Shown here: one piece after another, positions 8,691-18,636 of the stretch
Layout of the letters: every line of letters begins with the position of its first letter
Numbering within the stretch: the first letter of the stretch is position 1
Source of the DNA: CBDCUW01 sp963734865
Lineage (GTDB): Bacteria > Planctomycetota > Planctomycetia > Pirellulales > Pirellulaceae
DNA length: 64,000 bases
Direction of reading: 5' to 3'
Assembly: GCA_963734865.1 (NCBI GenBank)
Contig: CAVTIV010000020.1
Coordinates: forward strand, 186,001 to 250,000
Translations under genes and position numbers: made by a program
Notes under the pieces: generated by a model
Told to the model about the DNA's origin: nothing
Seen by the model: the letters and a program-made list of their open reading frames with translations, nothing else
Databases searched by the model: none

Positions 8691-10445
8691 TCAAGTTCCG
8701 CCAGGGTCGCGGCGGCCACTCGCTGGCGAGTGTTGGTGACGGCGGAGATGAACGACGCGATGGTGAAAGTGATCGGAGATCAACAATTCGTCCCGATTCA
8801 CCATCGTGGCCCAACGTGGTTGATGCAAATGCGGTAACGGCGATCCGGATATTTCCGAAATCTCCCAAATCAGCTGGCCGTCTGTGGTGCTGGCCAGGAC
8901 ACGATTGTTGCCCGTGTCGACGACAACCATGGTTCCGTCGTGGTTCACTTCCAAGTATTTCGGCTGTTTCATCCTGAGCACAAACTCGTCGCCATGAACG
9001 GTCTCGAACGAGTCAAGAAACTTCCCCCGCTGATCGACAAAAAGGATGCGATGATGGCCGGTATCGCAGATCACAAATCTGCCGTCATTGAGCTGTTGAG
9101 CGGCATGCGGATCGTCCAGGCTAACGGATTCGTCGTCGCCAATCACACGATGGACTTGCCCCGACCAATCGACTTCGAACACAAAATTCCTGGGCGAGTC
9201 CGTGATTAGCAGATGTCCGTTCGGCAGGGTTCGCACATCGTGTGGATCCTCGAGTTTTTGCAAACCGTTCCACTTGATCTCGAAAATCTCGTTCAGGATC
9301 TGGCCGCTTTTGGACAGTTCGACAATTCGACCATTGCGTCCGTCGGCAATGATCAGTGAACCGGTCGGCGACGACCGTACACATCTTGGCCAGAACAGTT
9401 CCACCTCTTGCGAAGCCGATTGTTCCGCGGCGCAATCGCTCGTGGCGCTGACGACACGGTCATTCGCCGTGTCGGCAATCAGATATTCACCCGACGCAGT
9501 GATTTCGACGGATCGCGGAAAGGAAAGCCGCCGTTCCGTTCGGATGGGTGAACCGTATTGCCAGACAATCCGCTGCTCGTTGTCCAGTTCGATGACTCGC
9601 GCGTTGCCGCTGTCGCAGATCAACAGATGGCCATCACGGTTCGTGTCGGCATAGGTGGGATCGGACAATTTGCCCTCTCCAGGCCCAACTTCCAAACTCG
9701 TCCCATCGACTGCTACCGAAAGAAGTCTGTGGTTGCGGGTATCGCTGATCAACCGTCGACCGTCGGCCAGGGCGCGGACGCAGGTAGGACCGGAGACACA
9801 GGCGGGTGATTTTCCCGGGTTCCCCGACTTTCCGAATTGCCACACGATGTTGCCGGCCCGATCGGCTTCCAGGATGACGCTCCAAAACGCGTCGGCCAGC
9901 AGAAGTGTGTTCGATGGCAATCGTTGGACACTCGCCGGCACCCCAAGATAGTCGGCACACGAAGGAAGGTACCACAGCAAACGACCTTGACGATCGATTT
10001 CGACAATATCCAATCGACCCGAGCGATCCAAGAACAGGATCAGGAACGTTTGTTGGTCCGTCCAGGAAACGATTCGCGGCAAGTATTTGCTGAACTTGGT
10101 CAGGTTGATGCAGTCGGTGACGGTTCCCCGCGGTGAGACAATGAACAATTCCCATTTTGTCCGCCGCAAGATGGCGACCGAATCACCCTCGATGAGGCAG
10201 CCGTACCCATCCTCGATTCCCTGCTCCGTCGTGTCAAAGACGACTTGGCCGCTCGGATCGACACGGATCGTTCGATACTCCATGCGAAACGGAATCGGCT
10301 TCTCCGCGCACACTTCATCGACGATAAGATAGCTGCCGTCGCTGGCCTTGGCGGCATAAACGGGAAACTGCAGGGGTCGCGATTCCTGAGCGTTCATTCG
10401 CGGCGCGTACTCGATCCCCAATTCTTGAACGACTGACCAACTCAT
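8691..10445 (-). CDS. Large NHL-repeat beta-propeller protein
   Basis: 584 residues from the ATG at 10445. This start is preferred over 10454 because AAGGA sits 8 nt upstream of it. Repeated blades carry the NHL-type pattern SGEYLIADTANDRVV, GSLIIADGRNGRIVEL, GHLLITDSPRNFVFEVD, GRFVICDTGHHRILFVD, GTMVVVDTGNNRVLA and ELLISDHFHHRVV. No signal peptide is seen, so it is probably cytoplasmic or exported non-classically. It follows the glycosyltransferase gene on the minus strand and converges with the decarboxylase gene, leaving 6 bp between the two stops. Function unknown; a scaffold or sensor for a biosynthetic complex is inference. Confidence 0.8.
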   Translation of the reverse strand: MSWSVVQELGIEYAPRMNAQESRPLQFPVYAAKASDGSYLIVDEVCAEKPIPFRMEYRTIRVDPSGQVVFDTTEQGIEDGYGCLIEGDSVAILRRTKWELFIVSPRGTVTDCINLTKFSKYLPRIVSWTDQQTFLILFLDRSGRLDIVEIDRQGRLLWYLPSCADYLGVPASVQRLPSNTLLLADAFWSVILEADRAGNIVWQFGKSGNPGKSPACVSGPTCVRALADGRRLISDTRNHRLLSVAVDGTSLEVGPGEGKLSDPTYADTNRDGHLLICDSGNARVIELDNEQRIVWQYGSPIRTERRLSFPRSVEITASGEYLIADTANDRVVSATSDCAAEQSASQEVELFWPRCVRSSPTGSLIIADGRNGRIVELSKSGQILNEIFEIKWNGLQKLEDPHDVRTLPNGHLLITDSPRNFVFEVDWSGQVHRVIGDDESVSLDDPHAAQQLNDGRFVICDTGHHRILFVDQRGKFLDSFETVHGDEFVLRMKQPKYLEVNHDGTMVVVDTGNNRVLASTTDGQLIWEISEISGSPLPHLHQPRWATMVNRDELLISDHFHHRVVHLRRHQHSPASGRRDPGGT

Positions 10446-10548
10446 GGAGTTCATCCTTACGGTTTCAACGGAGGTCAGGCGGTGGTGCTGCAGCTTGGTG
10501 TCAGGCCGCTGAAGACGATCGTGATTGACATCCGGCACAACTTCTATC

Positions 10549-11714
10549 CTAAGGATTGGCAATCGCTGTCAGCGTCATTTCGAATGATGACACGTTTGCT
10601 CTAGAGACAAAATTCAGGGCCGCTTCCCGCGACTGGCGCGAACAGCGATGGTAAGTATCGGCGTTGCAAAGCAGCTCGCGCAAGGCTGTCGACCAGGGCT
10701 GTATGTCCTGAACCGGACTAACATAGGTATCGCCGTGACGCTGAGCTGGCGTTACGGGCAGCAGATAATCAACACCCAGCTTTGCTTCGGGCAGGCCGCC
10801 AAGATCACTGGCCAACACGGGGATGCCACGTAGCATCGCTTCGGGGACGACATAACCGAACGTTTCGGGCCACAACGACGGAACCAACAGGATCCGTGTC
10901 CGAGCCAGGATGTCGTCAATATTGTCCGACGGTTCAAGTAGACAGACATTTGGCAGCTCGCCAAGATCTCGCAGAACGGCATCGTTGGCACCCACGTGGG
11001 CACGGCGGCGAATTCGACCTGCGAATATTCACTCGCTAATGCCTGAAAAATCGCGACCCCCTTGTAGGGACAGGGATTGATCATCGTGACGAAGCCGGCG
11101 TCATGGCGAGCCAAATTGGAGAAATTGCCTGGGCCGTAGACCGGCAGAGAAATCAAGTGAGATTCCATCTCGCCATGATCGCGAATGTACCTCTGCATGA
11201 ATTTGCTGATGACGATGATTGCCGGGGCGTTGCGCATCAGCTCGGTCTGACTTTGGCATTGGTGAACGGAAAGTGGACCAAAAGGGAGCTGCATGATCGT
11301 TTGCAGCAAAGGAACAAAGCGACCTGGTGCTGCAGCAGCCGCACTCGAGAGCATGAATCGGCGTTTGTCGTCAGCGACAAGCACCCAGTCGGGCCGAAAC
11401 GCCTGGATTCGCCGTGCGAAATAATCTCGCCGACGATCCGTAGTCGGACAGTTGACCGCGTCGACCTGAACGCCTTGGTACTCGTAGGCGAAAACATCGG
11501 GCTCGACCGTGCACACGGCGATTTGACGCGAGTCCATTTCCGCTTGGAACCGGCGTAGGTCGTTGGGTCCGTCCGGCGAGCTGGTAAGGGCCCGTGTTAG
11601 TGCCAGGCACTGGTGCCCAGCTCGGACCAAACCCTCAAGCAAACAGCGATTGGCCTTGATACCGCCAGCAAATGAAGGCAGGAAAATATCGTCCTGCAAC
11701 AGTGCGATTCTCAT
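10549..11714 (-). CDS. Glycosyltransferase family 4-like enzyme, one frameshift
   Basis: The N-terminal half reads MRIALLQDDIFLPSFAGGIKA (GT-B acceptor domain with the GG loop). It is followed in another frame by the C-terminal donor domain: SLWPETFGYVVPEAMLRGIPVLASDLGGLPEA, the classic E-x7-E nucleotide-sugar site of GT4. The frames join at VEFAAVPTW / GANDAVLRDLGELPN near 10991-10993. A C is missing from the CCC run there, which restores the enzyme as one ~390-aa protein. The start ATG (11714) overlaps the stop of the methyltransferase gene (TGATG), so the two are translationally coupled. Confidence 0.85.
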
Positions 11715-12370
11715 CAAGCGGGACGACCGTCGTTCTGACGCTTGCGGAGCACGGCGGTGCCATACTTGATGGGGAAATTAATCATCTCGTAATCGCCGTT
11801 CTCGCGAATCTCATCCATCAGCTGGTAGACCCCGCACGGCGGCCGATAATTGACCGTATCGTGCAAGGTGATGATGCCATCCTCTGGGACAAGGGTGCGG
11901 TATAGATCCCAATCGAGTTTGACACCCTCGTAGTGATGGTCGGCATCGATGTGCAAAAAGTCGATCTTCACGTTGTTGCGCTGGAAATAATCTTGGAAAG
12001 CTGTCTCGGTGAGTTCCAGCATGATTTCGACATCGGGATAATTCGTGCGGAAGACGGAGTCCTCGGGGACCCAGCAGGGCTCGCCCCAGATTTCCTTCTT
12101 GCTCTGCGGCACCTGCAGCGTCCCGTCAACCAGCAGGGTACGACTACCTTGCAGACCCAAGTCCCGCTGGGCCTGTCTCATCATGCGGGGAACAAAACCT
12201 CCGCCGGATCCCAGGCAAACGCATGTCTTGGATTTGAGGGAGTAGGCCAGGGCATAATACAACATCCCGGCCCCCAAATCCTCGGAGCCGTCCGCCGCTC
12301 CATGACTTTGACACCAGGGATCGCTCGCGGTCAGATGCGATTTGATAAACGTTTTGTCGACCAATGACAT
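11714..12370 (-). CDS. Class I SAM-dependent methyltransferase (Methyltransf_24-like)
   Basis: 218 residues from ATG 12370. The SAM-binding segment TCVCLGSGGGFVPRMMRQAQ (residues ~49-68), the acidic loop DFLHIDADHHYEGVKLDWDLYRTLVPEDGIITLHDT, and the C-terminal strand GTAVLRK match O-methyltransferases acting on sugars or small metabolites. It is the first gene of a minus-strand set with the GT4 enzyme and the NHL propeller, so its substrate is plausibly the glycosylated product of that set. No activity can be assigned. Confidence 0.8.
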   Translation of the reverse strand: MSLVDKTFIKSHLTASDPWCQSHGAADGSEDLGAGMLYYALAYSLKSKTCVCLGSGGGFVPRMMRQAQRDLGLQGSRTLLVDGTLQVPQSKKEIWGEPCWVPEDSVFRTNYPDVEIMLELTETAFQDYFQRNNVKIDFLHIDADHHYEGVKLDWDLYRTLVPEDGIITLHDTVNYRPPCGVYQLMDEIRENGDYEMINFPIKYGTAVLRKRQNDGRPA

Positions 12371-12613
12371 GTTTAATTTCTCGAAAGCCTCGGCAAAGTC
12401 TGCGCGACGGTTCGTTCGTCGATTCGGCAGCCGTTCTACACTTCACTCACTATAATTTCGTTGCCCCGGAAATGTTTGGCAACCTGCGGCCTTTTTCTCT
12501 GACGCCGATTCGGCGGCCGTAAGTATTCCACCGAATCGTGTCCTGATCCTCGATTTGGGCCTGGATTCTGTGGATCGATCATTTGACGAAATTGTTTCCG
12601 AACCTTCCGAGAA

Positions 12614-13549
12614 TCAATTCAATTGACGGATGAGGTTGATTACCGCGTTGATTTCTTCGCGGGTAAGTGACTTGTCAAAACCTTCTGGCATCAGTGATAC
12701 CTGCGATTCTTGGATCCGCGGCAAGCCGTTTTCTTGTTCGACGTCGGCTAGTGGGACGTCGCGCAAGACAATTCGATTCTGGCCGTCACGTGTACGAAGC
12801 ACCAGTCGTTCAGCAGTACGTGATATCGGCTGTCCCGACACGAGTTCTCCGCTCGCCAACAAAACATTCACCGTCTTGTATTGGGGTTTGATATCTTGGT
12901 GCGGATGGATCATTGATTCGTGCAGTGCTTTGGCATCGTTCAGTCCGACGCCAAACAGTCCCGGTGCAAGTGTGTTGCTCTCCGGAACACTGTAAAGAGA
13001 GTGGCAGTTGAGGCACGAACCTTTTTCTCGCAGCACATATTCCGCGAGTTGCATCTCTTTGAGGCGGATCAAAATGGGTTCGGTTTGTTCGCTGCGCCGG
13101 TCCGGAATGTCGAGCTTCGTGATTTCGTCGTAATCGGGCGTCGCGCCGCGACTTGCCAAATACCCCACCAAGTTTCGGATACCTTCGGAGTCAAGTTCCA
13201 CGGCCACATCAGGAGGCATTCCCGGGCGGCCACTTGGCGCCACGAATGCGGACGGATCGAGGATCGACTCCAGGATGTACTCGGCGGCCGATTGATTCGG
13301 TTTTCGGGTAGCAGCGGACCTGCCGATATCGTGGAGGTTAGGACCCAGGTGAGCCGGGAAACCGACTTTTGAAAAATGACATGGTGCGCAATGAATTGCA
13401 AACAGATCTCCGCCAGCGACAATGTCGATGCCCCGAGTATCGGCGGGAATCGACATGACCGCGGCCGTCGCCAGCAAAGTGACCACCGGCAAGGTCAGGG
13501 ACCACGCGAACCAGCGCACCGCTTGCATGGTTGACATTGGTTTATCCAT
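12614..13549 (-). CDS. Di-heme c-type cytochrome with planctomycete heme-binding (TIGR02603-type) domain
   Basis: 311 residues from the ATG at 13549, which overlaps the upstream stop (ATGGATAA). An N-terminal membrane anchor or signal (WFAWSLTLPVVTLLATAAVMS) leads into the first heme motif CAPCH. Next come the block AEYILESILDPSAFVAPSGRPGMPPDV characteristic of Pirellula/Verrucomicrobium-type cytochromes, a second heme motif CLNCH, and the beta-rich tail LLASGELVSGQPISRTAERLVLRT. It probably accepts electrons from the sorbosone-dehydrogenase-like protein encoded directly upstream and coupled to it. Confidence 0.87.
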   Translation of the reverse strand: MDKPMSTMQAVRWFAWSLTLPVVTLLATAAVMSIPADTRGIDIVAGGDLFAIHCAPCHFSKVGFPAHLGPNLHDIGRSAATRKPNQSAAEYILESILDPSAFVAPSGRPGMPPDVAVELDSEGIRNLVGYLASRGATPDYDEITKLDIPDRRSEQTEPILIRLKEMQLAEYVLREKGSCLNCHSLYSVPESNTLAPGLFGVGLNDAKALHESMIHPHQDIKPQYKTVNVLLASGELVSGQPISRTAERLVLRTRDGQNRIVLRDVPLADVEQENGLPRIQESQVSLMPEGFDKSLTREEINAVINLIRQLN

Positions 13550-15029
13550 CGGAACCCTTGTTGGCCGCATGAATCGGCCGAATGTGGTAAACGTTCTTCG
13601 TGTGGCGTGAGATGACAAAGAACTCACCGGAGGGTGTGACCGCGATGTCAACCGGCGATGAGATCGCGGCAAATTTGTCGACAGACGTCACTTTGTAAGT
13701 ATCCCCGGATTTCTCGAGTTTCATCCGCAGGATCGCATGTTGCATAAAGTCGGCGACGTAGATGCACTGACGGTAATCCTGGGGTAGTGATTGTGAAGTT
13801 GCGTAAGTCATTCCGAGAAAATTCCAGTCATGTTCCCCGACCAGTATCGGATCACGAAAACCTTCCGATTGGGCGGTGGATCCATTCGCAACGACATAGG
13901 GGTGCCCGTAGTGCGCGCCACGGACGACGTGATTCAATTCATCGCCCGGATTCTCGTCGATGTCATTGTCGCTGACGAATAACTCGTTGTCGGGGCCGAT
14001 CACGATCCCAAAAGGATTGCGGAATCCCTTGGCGAACACTTCGGGCGTGGTAAAGTCGGGATCGACCCGCAAAACAGCTCCTTCCCAGGGATGGTCGTCC
14101 AGTGCCCGGTTCGCGGCGCTGGCGGTCGTGACAAACAAACTTCCATCGGCGGCAAAGCATATTCCGTTGTTTTGTTGCATCGTGTCTGGCCCTCGAGCGC
14201 CTGGCAAACCGGTGACAATGTCATCCGCATACTCGAAATAGCCGTCGCCATCCAGGTCCCGCAACTGGGTCACCGCTCCCGTATTCTGATATACGATTGT
14301 TCCCCGAATCGCTTTTGAATCGATACCTGATCTTGAGACAAAAAGTTCGCCGTTTCTCGCCACAAGGCCGTAGCAGCGCATCAAGAGCGGCGAGTCGGCC
14401 ACGATCCTTTTGTGATAGTTGCCCGTTGCCTCGTCTCTGCTCAGCTCAACGATGCCTCCGCCCATCGTTCCCGCATTCTCAAAATAGTCGTAACTCACGT
14501 AGACCTTGCCACTCTCACTTACGGCCACCCGTATTGGCGGATAGTCGAGGTCGGCAACCTTTTCGATGACGAATCCTGGCGCGAGCATCCGCACGGCCGG
14601 ATCTCGCTGGATCCCGCGGATCTGTTTCCAGATAAACGCCTGGCTGCAAAGCACGACGCCCATCAGGGACGCGACCAACACGATTTGCGTGACAGCATGC
14701 CGGATGGATCGACGACCAATATGGTCGCTGGCGAGATCAGGTCGATCGGTCAAACGGGTGACCCATACCAACGCGGCTGCCACGCCCAATCCAATTGACA
14801 CCATGGCGCTGAAATCTCGCTCCCTGGCCAAGAACCACAGGACGGCAAGATAGTTGTCCCCAGGTTGAAGATAGAACCCGACCACGGTAGTCGCCGCGAT
14901 TGCGACCAGGGCGACAATCACGCGGACCCATGACGCAGCTTGGCGCGACCGCAACATTTCACCCGTGGCAACAAATGCGACGACGAGAGTGTAGCTAGTC
15001 AAGAAGACGCACAGATCGACGGCGCTCAT
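13542..15029 (-). CDS. Membrane-anchored PQQ-type sugar dehydrogenase-like (sorbosone dehydrogenase family) protein
   Basis: 495 residues. The first ~140 residues hold about four hydrophobic helices (for example YTLVVAFVATGEM, VIVALVAIAATTVVGFYL, MVSIGLGVAAALVWV, IVLVASLMGVVLCSQAFI). A six-bladed propeller follows, with the glucose/sorbosone dehydrogenase landmarks GLPGARGPDTMQQNNGICF, GAVLRVDPDF, KGFRNPFGIVIGPDNELFVSDNDIDENPGDELN, GAHYGHPY and YVADFMQHAILR. The fused membrane module is unusual: most family members are soluble periplasmic enzymes. The downstream cytochrome overlaps it by 8 bp, so a quinoprotein-to-cytochrome electron route is likely (inference). Confidence 0.83.
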   Translation of the reverse strand: MSAVDLCVFLTSYTLVVAFVATGEMLRSRQAASWVRVIVALVAIAATTVVGFYLQPGDNYLAVLWFLARERDFSAMVSIGLGVAAALVWVTRLTDRPDLASDHIGRRSIRHAVTQIVLVASLMGVVLCSQAFIWKQIRGIQRDPAVRMLAPGFVIEKVADLDYPPIRVAVSESGKVYVSYDYFENAGTMGGGIVELSRDEATGNYHKRIVADSPLLMRCYGLVARNGELFVSRSGIDSKAIRGTIVYQNTGAVTQLRDLDGDGYFEYADDIVTGLPGARGPDTMQQNNGICFAADGSLFVTTASAANRALDDHPWEGAVLRVDPDFTTPEVFAKGFRNPFGIVIGPDNELFVSDNDIDENPGDELNHVVRGAHYGHPYVVANGSTAQSEGFRDPILVGEHDWNFLGMTYATSQSLPQDYRQCIYVADFMQHAILRMKLEKSGDTYKVTSVDKFAAISSPVDIAVTPSGEFFVISRHTKNVYHIRPIHAANKGSDG

Positions 15030-15076
15030 GGGTGCTCACTTCAATGGTAGATCGACTCAACTGCCCATCAGTCGCT

Positions 15077-16867
15077 TCAAGCCTGCTCGATCTGACGATA
15101 ATCAAGCGGATCGGTCAACTGCTGGGATTCCCAGAGTCGGCGATAGAGCGCACATTTGCGCAATAGTTCTTCGTGCGGACCAAACCCGACACAGCGGCCA
15201 TGGTCTAGCACCAGCAAACGGTCGGCTTTGCGCAACGTGGAAAGCCGATGCGCGACGACGAAGCTGGTGCGTGATTCAAGTAGGTGTTCGATGGCTTCCT
15301 GAACGTGTGCTTCGGTAACGGAGTCAAGGCTTGAGGTGGCCTCGTCGAGCAACAGAATGGGTGCGTTTTTGACAAAGGCCCGTGCGACATTGATTCTTTG
15401 TGCCTGGCCGCGGGACAGACCTCGTCCGCCGACGCCAATCAGCGTGTCATATCCTTCGGGCAAACCAAGAATCTCGTCATGAATAAAGGCTGCCCGGCCG
15501 GCTTCTTCGATCTCGGCGTCCGATGCCGAGGGACGCCCGCAACGGATATTCTCGCGAACGGTGGTAGAAAACAGAAAAGGCTCCTGGGCCACAATCGCAA
15601 CTTGATGATAAATGTCATTCAATCGGAGAGACCTGAGATCACGTCCGTCAAACAGGACGCTGCCGGAGGAGGGGTCGTAAAGCCGGATCATCAGGTTCAA
15701 CAGCGTTGTCTTGCCGGCCCCCGATGGGCCGACAATCCCAATCGTCTCGCCCGCGTTGACTGAGAAGGAAATCTCGCTCAAAACGGCGGTGTCACGATAG
15801 GCGAAGCCGACGTTTTCGCAGGCGATCACAACCGGTGGCGATAGGAGTGATTCGGCATCGGCGTGGTCTTGGATTTCAGGCGGGATTGCCAGGAATTCGA
15901 GAATTCGGCCGAGGGACGCATGATAGGTATGGATCTCCAAATATTGCTGGTGCATCAAGTTTAATGGCGTATGCATGACGCGAATGGCCATCACGAAGGC
16001 CAGCAACGAGGGCCAGTCAAGCGTTCCATCCATGACTTGAAAACCGCCGACGAGTACGACCATCACGACGCTCAATCCAGCCAAAGACTCCATTCCCACA
16101 CGTCCGAGGGCTTGCAGTCGGGCCACGTCAATTAGCTCGTCAAAAAAAGCACGCCCTTTTTCCAGACCCATCTGCGTCTGGATTTCCTCGCCCTGATACG
16201 TTTTGATGACGCGCATCCCCTTGAGGATTTCCAGAATCATGTCAAACAGGACATAGCCTGTCGTTCGTACCCTATACGACCGTGCGCGGAGTCGTTGTGA
16301 CACCATGAAAATCGGAAATGACACAACGGGTAGCACCAGCAGCACCCACAAAGCCAGCGAAGGGCTCATGTAGGTGGCGACGGCCAAGAGCCCAATGACA
16401 ACGGCACCTTCGAGGAACATGCGAGCGGCTGCTTGCACAACCATTCGCATCTGCGTGACATCGGTGCGTACAGTTTGGATGATTTCGCCATGACTTTGAT
16501 GATCTGCGTAGGGAACCGAGAGTTTCAACAGGTGTCGGATGACGCGTTCCATGAAGCCCAACTCAATCATCTTGATGATCCGCTGGACAACGATGTGGTT
16601 GTCGTAAAAGAACATCGCGCCAACCAAGTAGGTGACCAGCATCAATCCTGCCGCCAACCACAGCACCATGCTTGGCCCCAATGATGCGCCAACGGCATCA
16701 CCGAATCCAGTGTGCTCAGCCACGGCGCTGGCCAGAAACTCACGCATGAAAAAGATCACGGCCATGGACGTCGCTGCCCGACCGAGGGAAGTGATCACAA
16801 ACCGCACCAGCAATAGCTTGCGTTTTCGAAACAGCTCTCCGATGATCTGAGCGACTGACTTCAACAC
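15077..16867 (-). CDS. ABC exporter half-transporter (permease fused to ATPase, MsbA/ABCB type)
   Basis: 596 residues, GTG start at 16867. Residues 1-~320 form the six-helix type-1 exporter domain. The ATPase domain from ~350 carries Walker A GPSGAGKTT, Q-loop VAQEPFLFS, signature LSRGQAQR, Walker B ILLLDEATSSLD and the switch histidine in VAHRLSTL. It would export a lipid-linked sugar, peptide or small molecule as a homodimer. It lies between the nucleotidyltransferase gene and the dehydrogenase/cytochrome pair on the same strand. Such exporters often sit with NTP_transf_5-type proteins in modified-peptide and exopolysaccharide loci. Confidence 0.9.
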   Translation of the reverse strand: MLKSVAQIIGELFRKRKLLLVRFVITSLGRAATSMAVIFFMREFLASAVAEHTGFGDAVGASLGPSMVLWLAAGLMLVTYLVGAMFFYDNHIVVQRIIKMIELGFMERVIRHLLKLSVPYADHQSHGEIIQTVRTDVTQMRMVVQAAARMFLEGAVVIGLLAVATYMSPSLALWVLLVLPVVSFPIFMVSQRLRARSYRVRTTGYVLFDMILEILKGMRVIKTYQGEEIQTQMGLEKGRAFFDELIDVARLQALGRVGMESLAGLSVVMVVLVGGFQVMDGTLDWPSLLAFVMAIRVMHTPLNLMHQQYLEIHTYHASLGRILEFLAIPPEIQDHADAESLLSPPVVIACENVGFAYRDTAVLSEISFSVNAGETIGIVGPSGAGKTTLLNLMIRLYDPSSGSVLFDGRDLRSLRLNDIYHQVAIVAQEPFLFSTTVRENIRCGRPSASDAEIEEAGRAAFIHDEILGLPEGYDTLIGVGGRGLSRGQAQRINVARAFVKNAPILLLDEATSSLDSVTEAHVQEAIEHLLESRTSFVVAHRLSTLRKADRLLVLDHGRCVGFGPHEELLRKCALYRRLWESQQLTDPLDYRQIEQA

Positions 16868-17000
16868 GGCCGTCTCCGAACGGTTCTGCGCAGGCAGGAA
16901 ACTGGCGGACGCGGCGACCGAGCAGAGTGGTACTCCGCCATCCGTTGCGGTAGTCGATCGAGTCGACGTTCATGTATGCAACATGGTCCGGCGCGGCGGA

Positions 17001-18095
17001 TCAGGGATTCCAATTCACGCTCCTCGACGGCAGGGTCATGAGGTAGTGCGTGAGCTGCGGAACACGATCCCGCCAGCGTTCGCAGAGTCGCATGCGGAAC
17101 AAAAACCGGTCTGGCAGTTTCCGCAGCTCCGTGGCACGTTCGGCATTTTCCAACCAAATGCCCACCTGCGCCGCAAGTCGCTTTACGACGGGCGACCGAT
17201 CGAGTTTCCGTTGAATCTCAGGCGGCAGATTCGCGTCGAACAGTTCGCTAGCCAGCCACAAGCCGAGCCAGACCGAACGATGACACCGCGCCTCGGCGGC
17301 CTTCGCTTCCACCCGGTTCCAGTCGGTAATCCTGCCACTGTTGACGAGCTCGGCAATGTCACAGATCCATCGGAGGCGTTCCCACCAGTGTCTCGTGCCG
17401 TGCATGCAAAGCACCTCGATGGTATCTTCTGGCCGTAACTTTCGGACAAATTGGCAATTCGCCTCCGCGGGATCACCGCTCTGCCACAACAGATCAAAAT
17501 CGACATCATAATTGTGCCATCTCGGTGCCAGATCCCAATGCACGTCCAGCTCAATGCCATCACGCTGGAATTCGCAGGCGAACAGCTGTCGTTTTCTTTC
17601 ACTGGCGACCTGATCCCACAGGCAGGTAAAGCCGCTGGAGACAAGCATTTCCCGGACACGTGGAAAGTCGTCGGGGCGGATCAGCATGTCGAGGTCCCCG
17701 CATTCACGCAGACGGAGGTCGCCATAGGCATCGGTGGCTAACGTTGGGCCCTTGAAAACAAGCATTTGCAGGGACGAATGCTCAAACAGTGACGATACGT
17801 GACGCTGCATTTTCATCAGCTGCCGGTTACGCTGCTCGAGCTCACTGGCGTGGTTTCCCAATACCTCCAAGAATGCCGCCGGTACGATCCCGGCCGGCTG
17901 GGCGCTCAGATGCCGATAGGTCAACGGGCGAATTCGATGCCACCAGCTCCGATTCAACACGACTTGCCAATCGATTTGCTCGCGCAGCAACTGCGTAAGC
18001 CGATCCCGCACGTCCGTGGTTTGCGAAACGCGAGCGCAGCAAATCAGTAACTCGTCCTCGCAACAAGTTGTCGTGTTAGCACCTGGCAGCTTCAC
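17001..18095 (-). CDS. Nucleotidyltransferase family protein (NTP_transf_5-like)
   Basis: 364 residues from a GTG at 18095. The motif RECGDLDMLIRPDDF (around residues 130-145) is the G/D-x-D metal site of the uncharacterised nucleotidyltransferase family PF14907, and FKGPTLATDAYGDLRLRECGD is the expected lead-in. The second half (IELDVHWDLAPRWHNYDVDFD, LRPEDTIEVLCMHGTRHWWERLRWICDIAEL) is also typical. Members are found next to HPr-kinase-like and PqqD genes in lasso-peptide and exosortase/EPS clusters. Both partners occur about 4-5 kb away here (21.6-23.0 kb). Substrate unknown. Confidence 0.83.
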   Translation of the reverse strand: MKLPGANTTTCCEDELLICCARVSQTTDVRDRLTQLLREQIDWQVVLNRSWWHRIRPLTYRHLSAQPAGIVPAAFLEVLGNHASELEQRNRQLMKMQRHVSSLFEHSSLQMLVFKGPTLATDAYGDLRLRECGDLDMLIRPDDFPRVREMLVSSGFTCLWDQVASERKRQLFACEFQRDGIELDVHWDLAPRWHNYDVDFDLLWQSGDPAEANCQFVRKLRPEDTIEVLCMHGTRHWWERLRWICDIAELVNSGRITDWNRVEAKAAEARCHRSVWLGLWLASELFDANLPPEIQRKLDRSPVVKRLAAQVGIWLENAERATELRKLPDRFLFRMRLCERWRDRVPQLTHYLMTLPSRSVNWNP

Positions 18096-18636
18096 TTGTT
18101 TCGCTCTGTGGATCTCGCGGACCGGCCAATGGCGACAATTTCAAAATGTTGACACACAGGTCCCAGTCCCCGTCGCTCCCCGTGCCCGTCGCTCCCAGAT
18201 CGCAAGTGACAAATCGATCCAAGTATAATCCGCCTGCACGCGGACTCTACAGTGAAAAACGTACCGGCCTCGCCGAGCATGCATGTTTGTCAGGTTGTGT
18301 GGGGATGGGGCTGAATCGATGTTCCCGATCGGGGCAATTGTGGCGGGACAAAATGCAGCGACGAGTCCTGATTGGCTGGATTTCGGCCTGCGACAAATGC
18401 TTGCTAGCATCGCACGCCGGTCAGGAATTGGGAATAAACCCCCAGAAAAAATATTGACATCCGTCAAAGTCTGCCGAACCCATACAACAGGTTAGCTCAT
18501 TGAGTCGCGCCAGCTTCGCGCCGATGCTGCGCACATCAAGCATCGCTGTGCGCTGTCGATGGTAAGGAGAAAGTGATCGAGACAATCGAATGCTTACCTT
18601 CCGATACTCGGTTTGATCCTTCAGATTCATGCGGCG
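18096..18636. other. Divergent intergenic region between the minus-strand cluster and the export gene
   Basis: 541 bp with no convincing gene. It should hold promoters for the nucleotidyltransferase operon (minus) and the lipoprotein/export gene (plus). A TTGACA occurs at about 18457 but has no well-spaced -10. A short duplication (cccgtcgctccc at 18169-18180 and 18185-18196) is present. Confidence 0.5.

Noticed and set aside
18146..18495. Small plus-strand and minus-strand frames in the intergenic region
   Set aside because: No RBS, no ordered composition, and overlapping in several frames; likely chance.
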